Part shown: one piece after another, positions 45,535 through 53,885 of the stretch
How the letters are laid out: each line of letters starts with the position of its first letter
Position numbering within the stretch: the first letter of the stretch is position 1
DNA from: Alloboseaceae bacterium BT-24-1
GTDB lineage: Bacteria > Pseudomonadota > Alphaproteobacteria > Rhizobiales > Beijerinckiaceae
Direction of reading: 5' to 3'
Length of the DNA stretch: 64,000 bases
Assembly: GCA_025846845.1 (NCBI GenBank)
Contig: JAOYTL010000002.1
Span: 434,001 to 498,000, forward strand
Notes under the pieces: generated by a model
Databases searched by the model: none
What the model was told of the DNA's origin: nothing
The model's input: only the letters and a program-made list of their open reading frames with translations
Translations under genes and position numbers: made by a program

Positions 45535-46047
45535 CTATTGCAGCAGCAGTTCCTTGAAGAGGACGGCGTCGACCTTTGCCGGGTAGACGGTGACGTTGAC
45601 CCGGCGCAGCAGCTCTTCCTTCAGCCGATACATGCCGGCCGAGCCGTCGAGGTCGGAGGGCCGCAGCTCGCGCATGAAGACCTGGAATGCGTCCTCGACG
45701 CGCGGCAGCAGCGGCTTGACCTGATCCGCGGTCTTGGGATCGGCGATCTCGAGCGCGACCTTGATCTTGACGATCGGCTGGCGGTCCTGCTGCGGACCGG
45801 CGGAGATGCCGATCATCATGTCCTTCATCTCGACGAAGGTGATCTGCTTCTTCGCCGCTGCGGCAGCCGCCTCGGCACTGACTTCTTCGACAGGCTTCTT
45901 CTTCAGGAAGAAGAACCAGCCGCCGCCCAGCACGGCGACGAGCGCCAGGGCGCCGCCGATCATGACGAGCTTCTTCTTGCCGGGTTTCGACGCCGCTTCG
46001 GCGCCATCCTCGGCGGTCTCGTCGTCCTTGCTCGTCTTCTTCGCCAT
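45535..46047 (-). CDS. fliL: flagellar basal body protein FliL
   Basis: 170-aa motor-associated protein. An acidic/basic N-terminal stretch is followed by one membrane segment (LVMIGGALALVAVLGGGWFFFL) and a periplasmic domain (about 65-170) with KDMMIGISAGPQQDRQPIVK and IKVALEIADPKTADQVKPLL, ending VDAVLFKELLLQ. FliL joins the stator ring around MotB. First gene of fliL-fliM-DUF6468-motE, with a CtrA-type box 72-86 bases upstream. Confidence 0.92.
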   Translation of the reverse strand: MAKKTSKDDETAEDGAEAASKPGKKKLVMIGGALALVAVLGGGWFFFLKKKPVEEVSAEAAAAAAKKQITFVEMKDMMIGISAGPQQDRQPIVKIKVALEIADPKTADQVKPLLPRVEDAFQVFMRELRPSDLDGSAGMYRLKEELLRRVNVTVYPAKVDAVLFKELLLQ

Positions 46048-46118
46048 CTCGGCTTGCCCGCCCGGGACGGGCGCCGCCGCTGGCCCGTCTCTCTGGCTCC
46101 GACCTTGATCAATTACGG

Positions 46119-46133
46119 TTAACGGCCCGTTAA
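46119..46133 (-). promoter_or_regulatory. CtrA-type box upstream of fliL
   Basis: On the minus strand TTAACGGGCCGTTAAC: TTAA-N7-TTAAC with no mismatch. It lies 72 bases before the fliL ATG and is itself almost palindromic. In Caulobacter the fliLM operon is a CtrA target. Confidence 0.7.
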
Positions 46134-46222
46134 GCAGGGCAGTTTTTGCCGGGTCGTTTCTGCCGTGTGGGCGGGTTCGTACCAGAGCGATCTAAGGCGC
46201 TCCGCGGATCGATATTTAATTA

Positions 46223-46235
46223 TATCAATGGCTTG
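46223..46235 (+). promoter_or_regulatory. IHF site upstream of flgF
   Basis: TATCAATGGCTTG is an exact match to the IHF consensus WATCAANNNNTTR. It ends 16 bases before the -24 region of the sigma-54 promoter at 46251-46267. Confidence 0.55.
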
Positions 46236-46241
46236 TCAGAA

Positions 46242-46249
46242 TTAACCAT
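46242..46249 (+). promoter_or_regulatory. TTAACCAT octamer upstream of flgF
   Basis: TTAACCAT directly abuts the sigma-54 promoter. It is a CtrA half-site by sequence, but CtrA normally acts on sigma-70-type promoters, so its meaning here is unclear (perhaps interference). Confidence 0.3.
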
Positions 46250-46250
46250 G

Positions 46251-46267
46251 TTGGCACGTCGCTTGCC
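46251..46267 (+). promoter_or_regulatory. sigma-54 promoter of the flgF operon
   Basis: TTGGCACGTCGCTTGCC: a perfect -24/-12 element (TTGGCACG-N4-TTGC) with GG and GC 10 bases apart. The predicted start is near 46278, about 60 bases before the flgF GTG. Confidence 0.88.
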
Positions 46268-46336
46268 ACCTGATTGGCGTGGCCACCGCGCTGGGGAGCG
46301 TCGGGGCGGCCATGGGACAGATCGGGAGCAGGAGCC

Positions 46337-47080
46337 GTGGAAAACGCGCTTCTCGTCAGCCTGTCGCGCCAGATGGCTCTGGCGCGTGAGCTCGACGTCA
46401 TCGCCAATAATGTCGCCAATGTCGGCACGAACGGCTTCAAGGCGCGCTCGGCGCGTTTTGCCGAGTACGTCTCGCCGACGGCGCGCGCCGACACCTTCCA
46501 GACGCAGGACCGCCGGCTCTCCTATGTCATCGACAAGGGCACGCCGATCGACCTCTCGCTGGGGGCGATCGAGCGCACCGGCAACCCGCTCGATGTCGCG
46601 GTTCAGGGCGACAACTATCTCGTCGTCCAGACCCCCCAGGGCGAGCGCTACACCCGCGCCGGCTCACTCGATATCAATGGCCGCGGCCAGCTCGTGACCC
46701 AGTCCGGCCAACCGGTCATGGGCGATGGCGGGCCGATCGTCTTCGGCGCGACCGAGAGCAACCCCCGGATCGCCGCCGACGGCACGGTCACCTCCGACCA
46801 GGGCCAGCGCGGCAAGCTCCGGATCGTCCGCTTCGACAACCCCGCCGCGCTCGCCAGCGATGGCAGCAACCTGTTCTCCTCGACCACCGCTGCGCAGGCC
46901 GCAGGCCCGCAGGCGCGGCTCGAGACCGGGGCGATCGAGCGCTCCAACGTCAAGGCCGTGGTGGAGATGACGCGGCTGGTCGAAGTCCAGCGCGCCTACC
47001 AGACCCTCTCGGCGATGATGGCCAAGACCGACGAACTACGTGCCAAGGCGATCACCCGCCTGGCCGATCAGCAAGCCTGA
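46337..47080 (+). CDS. flgF: flagellar proximal rod protein FlgF
   Basis: 247-aa rod protein. The start is GTG at 46337 (VENALLVSLSRQMALARELD), with GGGAG 8 bases upstream and the conserved ANNVANVGTNGFKARSARF motif right after. The C-terminal helix is VVEMTRLVEVQRAYQTLSAMM, shared by all rod/hook proteins. An ORF starting 63 bases earlier would include promoter leader and is rejected. First gene of flgF-flgG-flgA-flgH, driven by a sigma-54 promoter. Confidence 0.95.
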   Translation: MENALLVSLSRQMALARELDVIANNVANVGTNGFKARSARFAEYVSPTARADTFQTQDRRLSYVIDKGTPIDLSLGAIERTGNPLDVAVQGDNYLVVQTPQGERYTRAGSLDINGRGQLVTQSGQPVMGDGGPIVFGATESNPRIAADGTVTSDQGQRGKLRIVRFDNPAALASDGSNLFSSTTAAQAAGPQARLETGAIERSNVKAVVEMTRLVEVQRAYQTLSAMMAKTDELRAKAITRLADQQA

Positions 47081-47099
47081 CGCGGAAAGGAGCCAAACC

Positions 47100-47888
47100 A
47101 TGCGCGCGCTTTACACCGCCGCCACCGGCATGATGGCCCAGGAACTCAACGTCCAGGTCATCTCGAACAACATCGCGAACGTCCGCACCACCGGCTACAA
47201 GCGCCAGCGCGTTCATTTCCAGGACTTGCTCTACGAGCACTTCCGTCGCGCCGGCACGCAGACCTCGGACCAGAACACGCAGGTTCCGGCCGGCACCTTC
47301 GTCGGCTCGGGCGTCAAGACCGCCTCGACCGGGCGGGTGATGAGCCAGGGCAACCTGACGCCGACGGAGAAGCAGTACGACATCGCGATCCGCGGCGAGG
47401 GCTTCTTCCGCATCCAGATGCCGGATGGCCGCACCGCCTATTCGCGTGACGGCTCCTTCGACCTCGACAGCCAGGGCCGGCTGGTGACGCGCGACGGCTA
47501 CCAGGTCCAGCCGGGCATCACCGTCCCGAACAACGCGACCAGCGTCAACATCAACGCGCAGGGCACGGTCGAGGTCAGCCTTCCCGGCCAGACCGCTCCG
47601 CAGCAGCTCGGCCAGATCCAGCTCACCCGCTTCATAAACAAGGTCGGCCTCGAATCGATCGGCGACAACCTGTTCATCGAAACGGCCGGCTCCGGCCCCG
47701 CGATCGACGGGCTCGGCGGCGAAGAGGGGTTCGGCACGCTGCAGCAGAACTACCTGGAAGAAGGCAACGTCCAGGCGGTGACCGAGCTCTCCTCGCTGAT
47801 CGCGGCGCAGCGCGCCTACGAGATGAACTCCAAGGTGATCTCGGCCGCCGACCAGATGATGCAGTCCACCACGCAGATCATGCGCTGA
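47100..47888 (+). CDS. flgG: flagellar distal rod protein FlgG
   Basis: 262-aa distal rod protein. It begins MRALYTAATGMMAQELNVQV and continues ISNNIANVRTTGYKRQRVHF; it has the typical IAIRGEGFFRIQMPDGRTAY-type core and ends LSSLIAAQRAYEMNSKVISA followed by DQMMQSTTQIMR. Length is the family norm. AAGGAG lies 8 bases before the ATG, 19 bases after the flgF stop. Confidence 0.98.
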   Translation: MRALYTAATGMMAQELNVQVISNNIANVRTTGYKRQRVHFQDLLYEHFRRAGTQTSDQNTQVPAGTFVGSGVKTASTGRVMSQGNLTPTEKQYDIAIRGEGFFRIQMPDGRTAYSRDGSFDLDSQGRLVTRDGYQVQPGITVPNNATSVNINAQGTVEVSLPGQTAPQQLGQIQLTRFINKVGLESIGDNLFIETAGSGPAIDGLGGEEGFGTLQQNYLEEGNVQAVTELSSLIAAQRAYEMNSKVISAADQMMQSTTQIMR

Positions 47889-47893
47889 GAGGG

Positions 47894-48934
47894 ATGAGCC
47901 AGATGATCCGCTCCATTCTCCTGATCGCGACCATGACCGCGATTCCCGCCACGGCATTTGCGCAGGCGGCGGCTCCGGCCGGCGAGCGTGCGCCCGCGGC
48001 CGTACCCGCGGCAGCCACGAAGCTCAAGCTGAAGACCGATCTCACGCTTTCGCGCGACATCGTCGGCTTCGGCGACCTGATCGCCGGCCTGTCGCCGCAG
48101 GATGCGGCGCTGCCCGCCTTCCGGGCGCCGGCGCTCGGCGAGACCGGCACGATCCAGGTCAGCCGCATCGTCGAGGCCGCAGTGAAGCACGGTCTTCTGC
48201 GCGACGCGCAGGAACTCGACAGCCAGGGTGTCGCCCAGGTGGTGGTGACCCGGGCGGCGCGCCGGATCACCGGGCTCGATGTCGAGGCCGCCGTGAAGTC
48301 GGCACTGCTCGATCGCTTCGGCTTCGACGGGCGCGCCTTTGCGCTGCTGCTCGATGGCGGCGCGCCCTCCGTCGTGGTCGAACCGGAGCTGACCGGCGAC
48401 CTTGCTGCGCTCGACCTGAACTACGACGCGCGCAGCCGCCGCATCACCGGCCGCCTGACCATGCCGGGCAGCGCCGCGACCCGGCTGAAACCGGTGCGTG
48501 TCTCGGGCCAACTGGTCGAGACGGTCGAAGCCGTGGTGCCGCTGCGCACCATCGCTCGCGGCGAGACGCTCAAGGCATCCGACGTCACCGTCGAGCGCCG
48601 GCCGCGCGATGCACAGTTCAACGACGTGCTCGGCGAGGCGAAAGCGGCGGTCGGCAAGGTCGCCAAGCGGATGCTGGTGGCGGGCTCGGTGCTGCGCAGC
48701 GGCGATGTCCAGCGCGAGGAGATCGTCGGGCGCGGCGACATCGTCACCATCCTCTACGAGGCGCGCGGCGTCGCGATCAGCATGCGCGGCCGCGCCAACG
48801 AGGCCGGCGCGATCGGCGACGTCATCTCGATCACCAATCCCCAATCCAAGCGCGTGCTGCAGGGAACCGTCACCGGTCCCGGGCGCGTCAACGTCAGCCC
48901 GCAGGGCGGCGGCCAGATCGCCGCTGCCCGCTGA
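47894..48934 (+). CDS. flgA: flagellar P-ring chaperone FlgA
   Basis: 346-aa periplasmic protein that helps FlgI assemble into the P ring. The signal peptide is SILLIATMTAIPATAFAQ, then an Ala/Pro linker. An N-terminal beta region (about 35-180) precedes the C-terminal SAF domain (about 205-340): VVPLRTIARGETLKASDVTV, VGKVAKRMLVAGSVLRSGDV and NPQSKRVLQGTVTGPGRVNV. The protein is longer than enterobacterial FlgA (about 220), as is usual in alphaproteobacteria. Starts 5 bases after flgG. Confidence 0.92.
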   Translation: MSQMIRSILLIATMTAIPATAFAQAAAPAGERAPAAVPAAATKLKLKTDLTLSRDIVGFGDLIAGLSPQDAALPAFRAPALGETGTIQVSRIVEAAVKHGLLRDAQELDSQGVAQVVVTRAARRITGLDVEAAVKSALLDRFGFDGRAFALLLDGGAPSVVVEPELTGDLAALDLNYDARSRRITGRLTMPGSAATRLKPVRVSGQLVETVEAVVPLRTIARGETLKASDVTVERRPRDAQFNDVLGEAKAAVGKVAKRMLVAGSVLRSGDVQREEIVGRGDIVTILYEARGVAISMRGRANEAGAIGDVISITNPQSKRVLQGTVTGPGRVNVSPQGGGQIAAAR

Positions 48935-48969
48935 AGACGACCCCATTGCTCCAGTTGCGGACCACTCCC

Positions 48970-49710
48970 ATGACCCGGACCAACCCTCTCGCCATCCCCG
49001 CCGCCCTTGGCCTCAGCCTGATGCTGGGTGCTTGCGGCGCCGCCGACAGGCTTGCCAATGTCGGCCAGGCGCCGGCCCTCTCGCCGATCGAGGACCCGAC
49101 CGCCGCCAAGGGCTACAAGCCCGTGCAGATGCCGATGCCGCCGGTCGAGCACGCCTCCTTCGCGCCGAACTCGCTCTGGCGCACGGGATCGCGCGCCTTC
49201 TTCAAGGACCAGCGCGCTCGCCAGGTCGGCGACCTCGTCACCGTCAAGGTCAAGGTCACCGACCGGGCCCAGCTCGACAACACCACCAAGCGCAGCCGCA
49301 AGAACGGTGAGGATTTCGGTGCCGAGAACTTTTTCGGCTCCGAGAGCAAGTGGAGCAAGAAAGCGGATCCCAGCTCGCTGCTGAAGCTCGACTCGGATTC
49401 GTCGAGCGAGGGCACAGGCTCGGTGCGCCGGGCCGAGCAACTCGCCACCAACGTCGCCGCCGCCGTCACCCAGACCCTGCCGAACGGCAATCTGGTGATC
49501 GAGGGCAAGCAGGAGATCCGGGTGAATTTCGAAGTGCGCGAGTTGATCGTCGCCGGCGTGATCCGGCCGGAGGACATCGAATCCGACAACACGATCGAGT
49601 CGGCCAAGATCGCCCAGGCCCGCATCGCCTATGGCGGCCGCGGCCAGATCACCGACGTGCAGCAGCCACGCTACGGCCAGCAGGTGATGGACATCCTGCT
49701 GCCGTTCTAG
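48970..49710 (+). CDS. flgH: flagellar L-ring lipoprotein FlgH
   Basis: 246-aa outer-membrane lipoprotein forming the L ring. A lipoprotein signal with lipobox LMLGAC (Cys near residue 18) is followed by NSLWRTGSRAFFKDQRARQV, LVTVKVKVTDRAQLDNTTKR, the core GNLVIEGKQEIRVNFEVREL, and the end QVMDILLPF. ATG at 48970 places the signal peptide properly; a frame from 48946 has 8 more residues. Last gene of the flgF operon. Confidence 0.96.
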   Translation: MTRTNPLAIPAALGLSLMLGACGAADRLANVGQAPALSPIEDPTAAKGYKPVQMPMPPVEHASFAPNSLWRTGSRAFFKDQRARQVGDLVTVKVKVTDRAQLDNTTKRSRKNGEDFGAENFFGSESKWSKKADPSSLLKLDSDSSSEGTGSVRRAEQLATNVAAAVTQTLPNGNLVIEGKQEIRVNFEVRELIVAGVIRPEDIESDNTIESAKIAQARIAYGGRGQITDVQQPRYGQQVMDILLPF

Positions 49711-49718
49711 GCAGGTCC

Positions 49719-49743
49719 CGGAAAAGTGGAAACCGGTTTTCCG
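49719..49743. repeat. intergenic palindrome CGGAAAA...TTTTCCG
   Basis: 7-bp arms 49719-49725 and 49737-49743 around GTGGAAACCGG. Sequences of the form CGGAAAAGTG(G)AACCGGTTTTCCG are dispersed intergenic repeats in Hyphomicrobiales. It lies 9 bases after the flgH stop. Confidence 0.5.
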
Positions 49744-49905
49744 AGACAGGACGTGCCTCAAAGATAACTCCGATCCCAAAGCTTCCGGCGCGACGGCAAC
49801 GCTCCCCACGTTCCATGCCTTCGCGCCGGGCCGGCGGTCTCTCCCGAGCCGCCTTTTCTCCCGGCCGCCCGCCACGCTCCCCAGCTATCCACGGCTGGCG
49901 GCCAG

Positions 49906-49940
49906 AAGCCCCGCGCCCTCCCGCGCGGGGCTTTGCTTTC
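49906..49940 (+). terminator. terminator after the flgF operon
   Basis: Perfect 11-bp stem (49906-49916 with 49923-49933) around CCTCCC, followed by TTGCTTTC. It is in the 228-base gap between the convergent flgH and oxyR genes and overlaps the last codons of oxyR. The rest of the gap holds the palindrome at 49719-49743 and nothing else recognisable. Confidence 0.7.
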
Positions 49941-50904
49941 ACGAAGCTGTAACAGCCCCTGAAGTCTCGAAGCGAGAACCGGACGAGGAGGTGTCGTGGG
50001 CCTGCCGCAGCGCGCCGGCTGATCGGCGAACCATGTCGGATATCTCCAGCAACTGCCTGGCCAGCGGGCTGGTCTTGCGCCAGACCATGCCGATGGTCCG
50101 CGAAGGCTCGGGCTTTGCGAATCTCACGACTGATACCGATGCCGAGCGCGTCTCGACCGCCACGGCCATTTCCGGGATCAGGGTGACCCCGAGCCCCGCA
50201 TCGACCATCTGCACCAGCGTCGACAGCGAACTTGCGTCCAGGAGGTCGCGCGACTGCACGGTGCGCGGCTTGGTGTTGCAGAAGGAAAGGGCCTGATCGC
50301 GAAAGCAGTGGCCCTCTTCGAGCAGCAGCAGCCGCATCTCGCGCAGAGCATCGCGATTGGGCGCGGGCTTGCCTTCATCTTCGCGTGGCCGAACCAGGAC
50401 AAAGCTTTCGGTGAAGAGGGCGACCTCGGTCAGCGACGGTTCCGACACCGGCAAAGCGACGATCGCCATGTCGAGCCGGCCCTCGTTCAGCTCCTGGACG
50501 AGCTTTGGCGTCAGCGTCTCGCGTACATGCAGGTCGAGGCCGCCATGCAGGCGGGTGAGATCGCCAATGAGGCTCGGCAGCAAATAGGGCGCGACCGTCG
50601 GGATCACGCCGATGCGCAGCTTAGCGACGAGGCCGCTCCGCGAAGCGCGGGCATAGCCTTCCAGCTCGTCGAGTGCGCGCAGGATGTCCTTGCCCCGCTG
50701 CGCAATCTCCTCGCCGAAACTGGTCAAGCGCACCTGGCGCCTGTCCCGCTCGAACAGCTCGGCGCCGAGCTCTTCCTCGAGCGCCTTGATCTGCATGGAG
50801 AGCGCCGGCTGGGAGATGGCGCAGGCTTCGGCGGCGCGTCCGAAGTGACCATGCCGCGCCAGCGCCTCCAGATAGCGAAGCTGCTTGAAGGTCAGGTTTG
50901 TCAT
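49939..50904 (-). CDS. oxyR: hydrogen-peroxide sensor OxyR
   Basis: 321-aa LysR-family regulator that senses peroxide by disulfide formation. The HTH is at residues about 1-60 (LTFKQLRYLEALARHGHFGR, SQPALSMQIKALEEELGAEL). The redox pair is present at the expected places, Cys200 in LEEGHCFRDQ and Cys209 in LSFCNTK, matching Cys199/Cys208 of E. coli OxyR. The C-terminus is extended by about 15 Ser/Thr/Ala-rich residues. It is divergent from katG with a 97-base AT-rich gap that should hold its operator. Confidence 0.96.
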   Translation of the reverse strand: MTNLTFKQLRYLEALARHGHFGRAAEACAISQPALSMQIKALEEELGAELFERDRRQVRLTSFGEEIAQRGKDILRALDELEGYARASRSGLVAKLRIGVIPTVAPYLLPSLIGDLTRLHGGLDLHVRETLTPKLVQELNEGRLDMAIVALPVSEPSLTEVALFTESFVLVRPREDEGKPAPNRDALREMRLLLLEEGHCFRDQALSFCNTKPRTVQSRDLLDASSLSTLVQMVDAGLGVTLIPEMAVAVETRSASVSVVRFAKPEPSRTIGMVWRKTSPLARQLLEISDMVRRSAGALRQAHDTSSSGSRFETSGAVTAS

Positions 50905-51001
50905 AATCGCAGCTTATCGTCGCAATCAGAAAATCGGAATTAAAATAATGAAATACCTTTGCTAAGACGCAACCAGCAGCCAGCTGAGCTCGGAGAATGA
51001 C

Positions 51002-53179
51002 ATGAACGCGAAGACTGAGGACAGCACGGGCAAATGCCCCGTCGCCCATGGCGGCAGCACCCGGCAGAACCGCGACTGGTGGCCGAGCCAGCTGCCTGTC
51101 GACCTCCTGAACCAGCACTCGGCCAAGTCCGATCCGCTGGGCGGGGCGTTCAGCTATCGCGAGGCGTTCAAGAAGCTCGACTACGAGGCGTTGAAGAACG
51201 ACCTGCGCAAGCTGATGACCGACTCGCAGGAGTGGTGGCCTGCCGATTTCGGCCATTACGGTCCGCAATTCGTCCGCATGTCCTGGCACGCTGCCGGCAC
51301 CTATCGCCTGGCCGACGGCCGTGGCGGCGGCGGCCGCGGCCAGCAGCGCTTTGCTCCGCTCAACAGCTGGCCGGACAATGTCAACATCGACAAGTCGCGG
51401 CGCCTGCTCTGGCCGATCAAGCAGAAATACGGCCAGCAGATTTCCTGGGCCGACCTCTTGATCCTGACCGGCAACGTCGCGCTGGAGACCATGGGCTTCC
51501 GCACCTTCGGCTTCGCCGGTGGCCGCGAGGATACCTGGGAGCCCGATCACGATGTGAGCTGGGGCACCGAGACCGCTTGGCTGACCCACCGCCCGCTCGA
51601 CAAGTTCGATGCGCCGCTGAGCGCCACCGAAATGGGCCTGATCTACGTCAATCCGGAAGGGCCAGGCGCCAATGGCGATCCGCTCTCGGCCGCGCATTTC
51701 ATCCGCGAGACCTTCGCCCGGATGGCGATGGATGACGAGGAGACCGTCGCGCTGATCGGCGGCGGCCACACCTTCGGCAAGACCCATGGCGCTGCGCCCG
51801 AATCCCATAAGGGGCCGGACCCGGAGGCCGCCGAACTGGAGGCGCAAGGCCTTGGCTGGGCCAGCAATTACGGCACCGGCCACGGCGCCGACGCGGTCGG
51901 CAGCGGCATCGAGGTCACCTGGACGCAGACGCCGGCGCAGTGGAGCAACTTCTTCTTCGAGAACCTGTTCAAATACGAATGGGTGCAGACGCGCAGCCCG
52001 GGCGGCGCGATCCAGTGGGAGGCGAAGGACGCCGAGGCGATCATTCCGGACGCCCATGATCCCTCGAAGAAGATCAAGCCGACCATGCTGACGACCGACC
52101 TGTCGCTGCGGATGGACCCGGCCTATGAGAAGATCTCGCGCCGTTTCCTCGAGAACCCGCAGGCCTTCGCCGAGGCCTTCGCCCGCGCCTGGTTCAAGCT
52201 GACCCATCGCGATCTCGGCCCGCGCTCGCGCTATCTCGGCCCGGAAGTGCCGAAGGAAGAGTTGATCTGGCAGGATGTCGTGCCGGCGCTCGACCATCCG
52301 CTGGTCAACGCGACGGATATCGCGGCGCTCAAGGAGAAGATCAGGGCCTCCAGCCTCACGGTTTCCGAGCTGGTCGGCACCGCCTGGGCTTCGGCCTCGA
52401 CCTTCCGCGGCGGCGACAAGCGCGGCGGCGCCAATGGCGCGCGCATCCGCCTGGCGCCCCAGAAGGACTGGGAGGTCAACCAGCCGGCGCAGCTCGCCAG
52501 GGTGATCGAGGTCCTCGACGGCATTCGCCGCCAGTTCAACAAGGAGGCGGACGGCGATCAGAAGATCTCGCTGGCCGATCTCATCGTGCTGGCTGGCAAT
52601 GTCGGCGTCGAGCAGGCCGCCAAGGCGGCCGGTCATGAGGTGAGCGTGCCGTTCACTCCGGGCCGCACCGACGCCAGGCAGGAGCAGACCGACACGCACT
52701 CCTTCGACGTGATGGAGCCGGCTGCCGACGGCTTCCGCAACTACCAGAAGGCCGGAGCCAAGGTGCCTGCCGAGGTCGCGCTGATCGACAAGGCGCAGCT
52801 TTTGACCCTGACCGCGCCCGAGCTGACCGTGCTGATTGGCGGCCTGCGCGCCATCGACATCAATGTCGACGGCACGAAGCACGGCCTCCTGACCGACCGG
52901 CCGGGCGCGCTGACGAACGACTTCTTCGTCAACCTGCTCGACATGGGCACGCAGTGGAAGGCGGCCACCGAGGCCAAGGACGTGTTCGAGGGCACCGATC
53001 GCAAGACCGGCGCGGCCAAGTGGACCGGCACCCGCACCGATCTCGTCTTCGGCTCGAACTCGATCCTGCGCGCTCTGGCCGAGGTCTATGCCAGCCAGGA
53101 CGCGAAGGAGAAGTTCGTGAAGGACTTCGTCGCGGCGTGGACCAAGGTGATGAACCTCGATCGCTTCGACGTCGCCTGA
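51002..53179 (+). CDS. katG: catalase-peroxidase KatG
   Basis: 725-aa bifunctional heme enzyme removing H2O2. The N-terminal domain holds the distal triad RMSWHAAGTYR (Arg, Trp, His near residue 90). The Met-Tyr-Trp adduct partners are that Trp, the Tyr in GLIYVNPEGP and the Met in FARMAMDDEE. The proximal His is in ALIGGGHTFGKTHG. The C-terminal half is the usual heme-less duplicate. GGAG lies 6 bases before the ATG. Divergent from oxyR, which should activate it; it ends in a bidirectional terminator. Confidence 0.98.
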   Translation: MNAKTEDSTGKCPVAHGGSTRQNRDWWPSQLPVDLLNQHSAKSDPLGGAFSYREAFKKLDYEALKNDLRKLMTDSQEWWPADFGHYGPQFVRMSWHAAGTYRLADGRGGGGRGQQRFAPLNSWPDNVNIDKSRRLLWPIKQKYGQQISWADLLILTGNVALETMGFRTFGFAGGREDTWEPDHDVSWGTETAWLTHRPLDKFDAPLSATEMGLIYVNPEGPGANGDPLSAAHFIRETFARMAMDDEETVALIGGGHTFGKTHGAAPESHKGPDPEAAELEAQGLGWASNYGTGHGADAVGSGIEVTWTQTPAQWSNFFFENLFKYEWVQTRSPGGAIQWEAKDAEAIIPDAHDPSKKIKPTMLTTDLSLRMDPAYEKISRRFLENPQAFAEAFARAWFKLTHRDLGPRSRYLGPEVPKEELIWQDVVPALDHPLVNATDIAALKEKIRASSLTVSELVGTAWASASTFRGGDKRGGANGARIRLAPQKDWEVNQPAQLARVIEVLDGIRRQFNKEADGDQKISLADLIVLAGNVGVEQAAKAAGHEVSVPFTPGRTDARQEQTDTHSFDVMEPAADGFRNYQKAGAKVPAEVALIDKAQLLTLTAPELTVLIGGLRAIDINVDGTKHGLLTDRPGALTNDFFVNLLDMGTQWKAATEAKDVFEGTDRKTGAAKWTGTRTDLVFGSNSILRALAEVYASQDAKEKFVKDFVAAWTKVMNLDRFDVA

Positions 53180-53256
53180 TCCTCGGCGTGAAGACGCCGG
53201 GCTGCCGCGCACCTGCGGCAGCCGCAGGCCGGCGGGTCTCGATCCCAAATGCAAAA

Positions 53257-53285
53257 AAGGCCCCGCAGCGAGACTGCGGGGCCTT
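53257..53285. terminator. bidirectional terminator between katG and dksA
   Basis: Perfect 12-bp stem (53257-53268 with 53274-53285) with a 5-base loop. It is followed by CTTTATT on the plus strand and TTTTGC on the minus strand, so it can stop both convergent genes. Confidence 0.85.
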
Positions 53286-53315
53286 CTTTATTGAAAGTAG
53301 GGTGTGCGCGGCGCC

Positions 53316-53738
53316 TCAATCGTCGCGGAAGACGCGCTCGTTGCGCTCGTGGCGCTCCTGGGCTTCGAGCGAGAGCGTTGCGATCGGGCGGGCCTCCAGG
53401 CGCTTCAGCGAGATCGGCTCGCCGGTCTCCTCGCAATAGCCGTAGGAACCGTCCTCGATACGGGCGAGCGCGCTGTCGATCTTGGAGATCAGCTTGCGCT
53501 GGCGGTCGCGGGCGCGCAGCTCGATGGCGCGGTCGGTTTCCGAGGAGGCGCGATCGGCGATGTCGGGATGGTTCTCGCTCTCGCTCTGCAGGGTGACCAG
53601 GGTCTCCTTGGCCTCCTTGAGAATCTCCTCCTTCCATGCCTGCAGCTTGCCGCGGAAATATTCGCGCTGCCGCTCATTCATGAACGGCTCCTTGTCCGAG
53701 GGTTTGTAGTCAGGCTCGAGACTGATCTGCTTCGACAT
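53316..53738 (-). CDS. dksA: RNA polymerase-binding factor DksA, single-cysteine type
   Basis: 140-aa transcription factor that works with ppGpp in the secondary channel of RNA polymerase. The long coiled coil carries the tip motif HPDIADRAS (DxxDxA, near residues 58-64). The zinc-finger region reads GSYGYCEETGEPISLKRLEA then RPIATLSLEAQERHE: only one of the four usual Cys remains, in the first position. This single-Cys form is typical of alphaproteobacterial DksA, as in the zinc-free Rhodobacter protein. Monocistronic; the 147-base gap upstream shows no gene. Confidence 0.95.
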   Translation of the reverse strand: MSKQISLEPDYKPSDKEPFMNERQREYFRGKLQAWKEEILKEAKETLVTLQSESENHPDIADRASSETDRAIELRARDRQRKLISKIDSALARIEDGSYGYCEETGEPISLKRLEARPIATLSLEAQERHERNERVFRDD

Positions 53739-53885
53739 GAGAGGCCTTCTGCATGAACGTCCGCTCGAAGGCCCCGCCGGCTTTGCCGTGTCGAGGCCGC
53801 CGATTTGGCGCCCTTATAGCGACTGGTCACATTAGGAACAATCGCTTTCGCGCAGCCGTGAACAAGCTGGCAAAGTGCTGGAAAA

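Noticed and set aside
50905..51001. OxyR operator in the oxyR-katG gap
   Set aside because: The gap is AT-rich and must hold it, but I could not see a convincing ATAG-N7-CTAT type repeat, so no site is listed.
50621..53254. 877-codon minus-strand open frame opposite katG, running into oxyR
   Set aside because: katG covers the region with all heme-site residues; the minus frame also runs out of frame through oxyR.
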